Below, one piece after another: positions 6,227 to 6,337 of a DNA stretch of 6,337 nt. Source of the stretch: an uncultured Planctomycetaceae bacterium (GTDB taxonomy: Bacteria; Planctomycetota; Planctomycetia; Pirellulales; JACPPG01); contig CAMFLN010000202.1 in assembly GCA_945957305.1 (NCBI GenBank), positions 1 through 6,337 on the forward strand, in the 5' to 3' direction. Positions within the stretch are counted from its first letter, which is position 1, and each line of letters opens with the position of its first letter. The position numbers and the translations under genes are program-made. The notes under the pieces are model-generated. The model made no database searches. It was not told the origin of the DNA and saw nothing but the letters and a program-made list of their open reading frames with translations.

Positions 6227-6337
6227 ATGCGTTTAGCAACTTGCGCATGGGCCCTTGCGTGTTTTGTGCTACAACTCGCCGTCGCCGAGTCCTTCGCCCA
6301 GACCGCCGATTCGATTTACTTCGGCGGCGACATCCTC
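6227..6337 (+). CDS. Exported protein, probable amidohydrolase (N-terminal 37 residues only)
   Basis: The frame stays open from ATG 6227 to the end of the window, so the gene is cut at its 3' side. The first residues (MRLATCAWALACFVLQLAVA) form a Sec-type signal peptide: one Arg, a hydrophobic core, then probable cleavage after the Ala of ESFA (residues 21-24). The mature protein would begin QTADSIYFGGDIL. An Ala-Asp-x-Ile-x-x-x-Gly-Gly-x-Ile sequence just after the signal is how many exported YtcJ/imidazolonepropionase-type amidohydrolases start, with this beta strand leading into the composite domain. The metal-binding residues that would prove it lie beyond the window, so the family call is an inference from about 13 residues. 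Export is better supported than function. It lies about 700 bp after rlmKL, with its own ribosome site, so it is probably a separate transcription unit. Confidence 0.5.
   Translation, partial: MRLATCAWALACFVLQLAVAESFAQTADSIYFGGDIL

Noticed and set aside
6181..6237. GCCTAAC at 6181-6187 as part of an integron attC site
   Set aside because: It fits the RYYYAAC half-site, but the only nearby partner, GTTTAGC at 6231-6237, breaks the GTTRRRY pattern. There is no inner symmetry and no integrase.

Overview
The window looks like chromosomal DNA from a GC-rich bacterium. The wording of the three complete proteins, especially the long U32 protein, resembles what I remember of Planctomycetota (Pirellulales-like) homologues. 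That placement is from memory and I could not test it. Nothing in the window looks mobile: I see no transposase, integrase, CRISPR array, tRNA or rRNA.

Layout: bases 1-154 are a short non-coding leader. It holds a perfect tandem 16-bp repeat, a weak promoter candidate and a small hairpin followed by seven T. Bases 155-5529 are a tight same-strand cluster of three genes: a long (840 aa) U32-family protein of the RlhA type, a HAM1/RdgB-type non-canonical purine NTP pyrophosphatase, and a fused RlmKL-type 23S rRNA methyltransferase. The first gap is 10 bp and the second junction is an 8-bp overlap, so the three are almost certainly one operon. Bases 5530-6226 are a 697-bp stretch with no convincing gene. 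It contains a symmetric A7/T7 inverted repeat that could end transcription from either side. From 6227 to the window end is the start of an exported protein, probably an amidohydrolase, with a good ribosome binding site and a signal peptide.

How the genes fit together: the E. coli relatives of the outer two operon genes modify 23S rRNA near the peptidyl transferase centre (RlhA hydroxylates C2501; RlmL methylates G2445; RlmK methylates G2069). The middle gene belongs to the family that removes ITP, XTP and dITP from the nucleotide pool. The theme is care of RNA and its precursors. I do not see an undescribed defence or mobile system.

The most unusual points are inside recognised genes. The RlmK half of the methyltransferase has lost several residues that are near-invariant in the family, including the Asp of the DPP motif, although frame and C-terminus are intact. 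The HAM1 protein has changes and an insertion in its nucleobase pocket. Both comparisons are against E. coli sequences recalled from memory.
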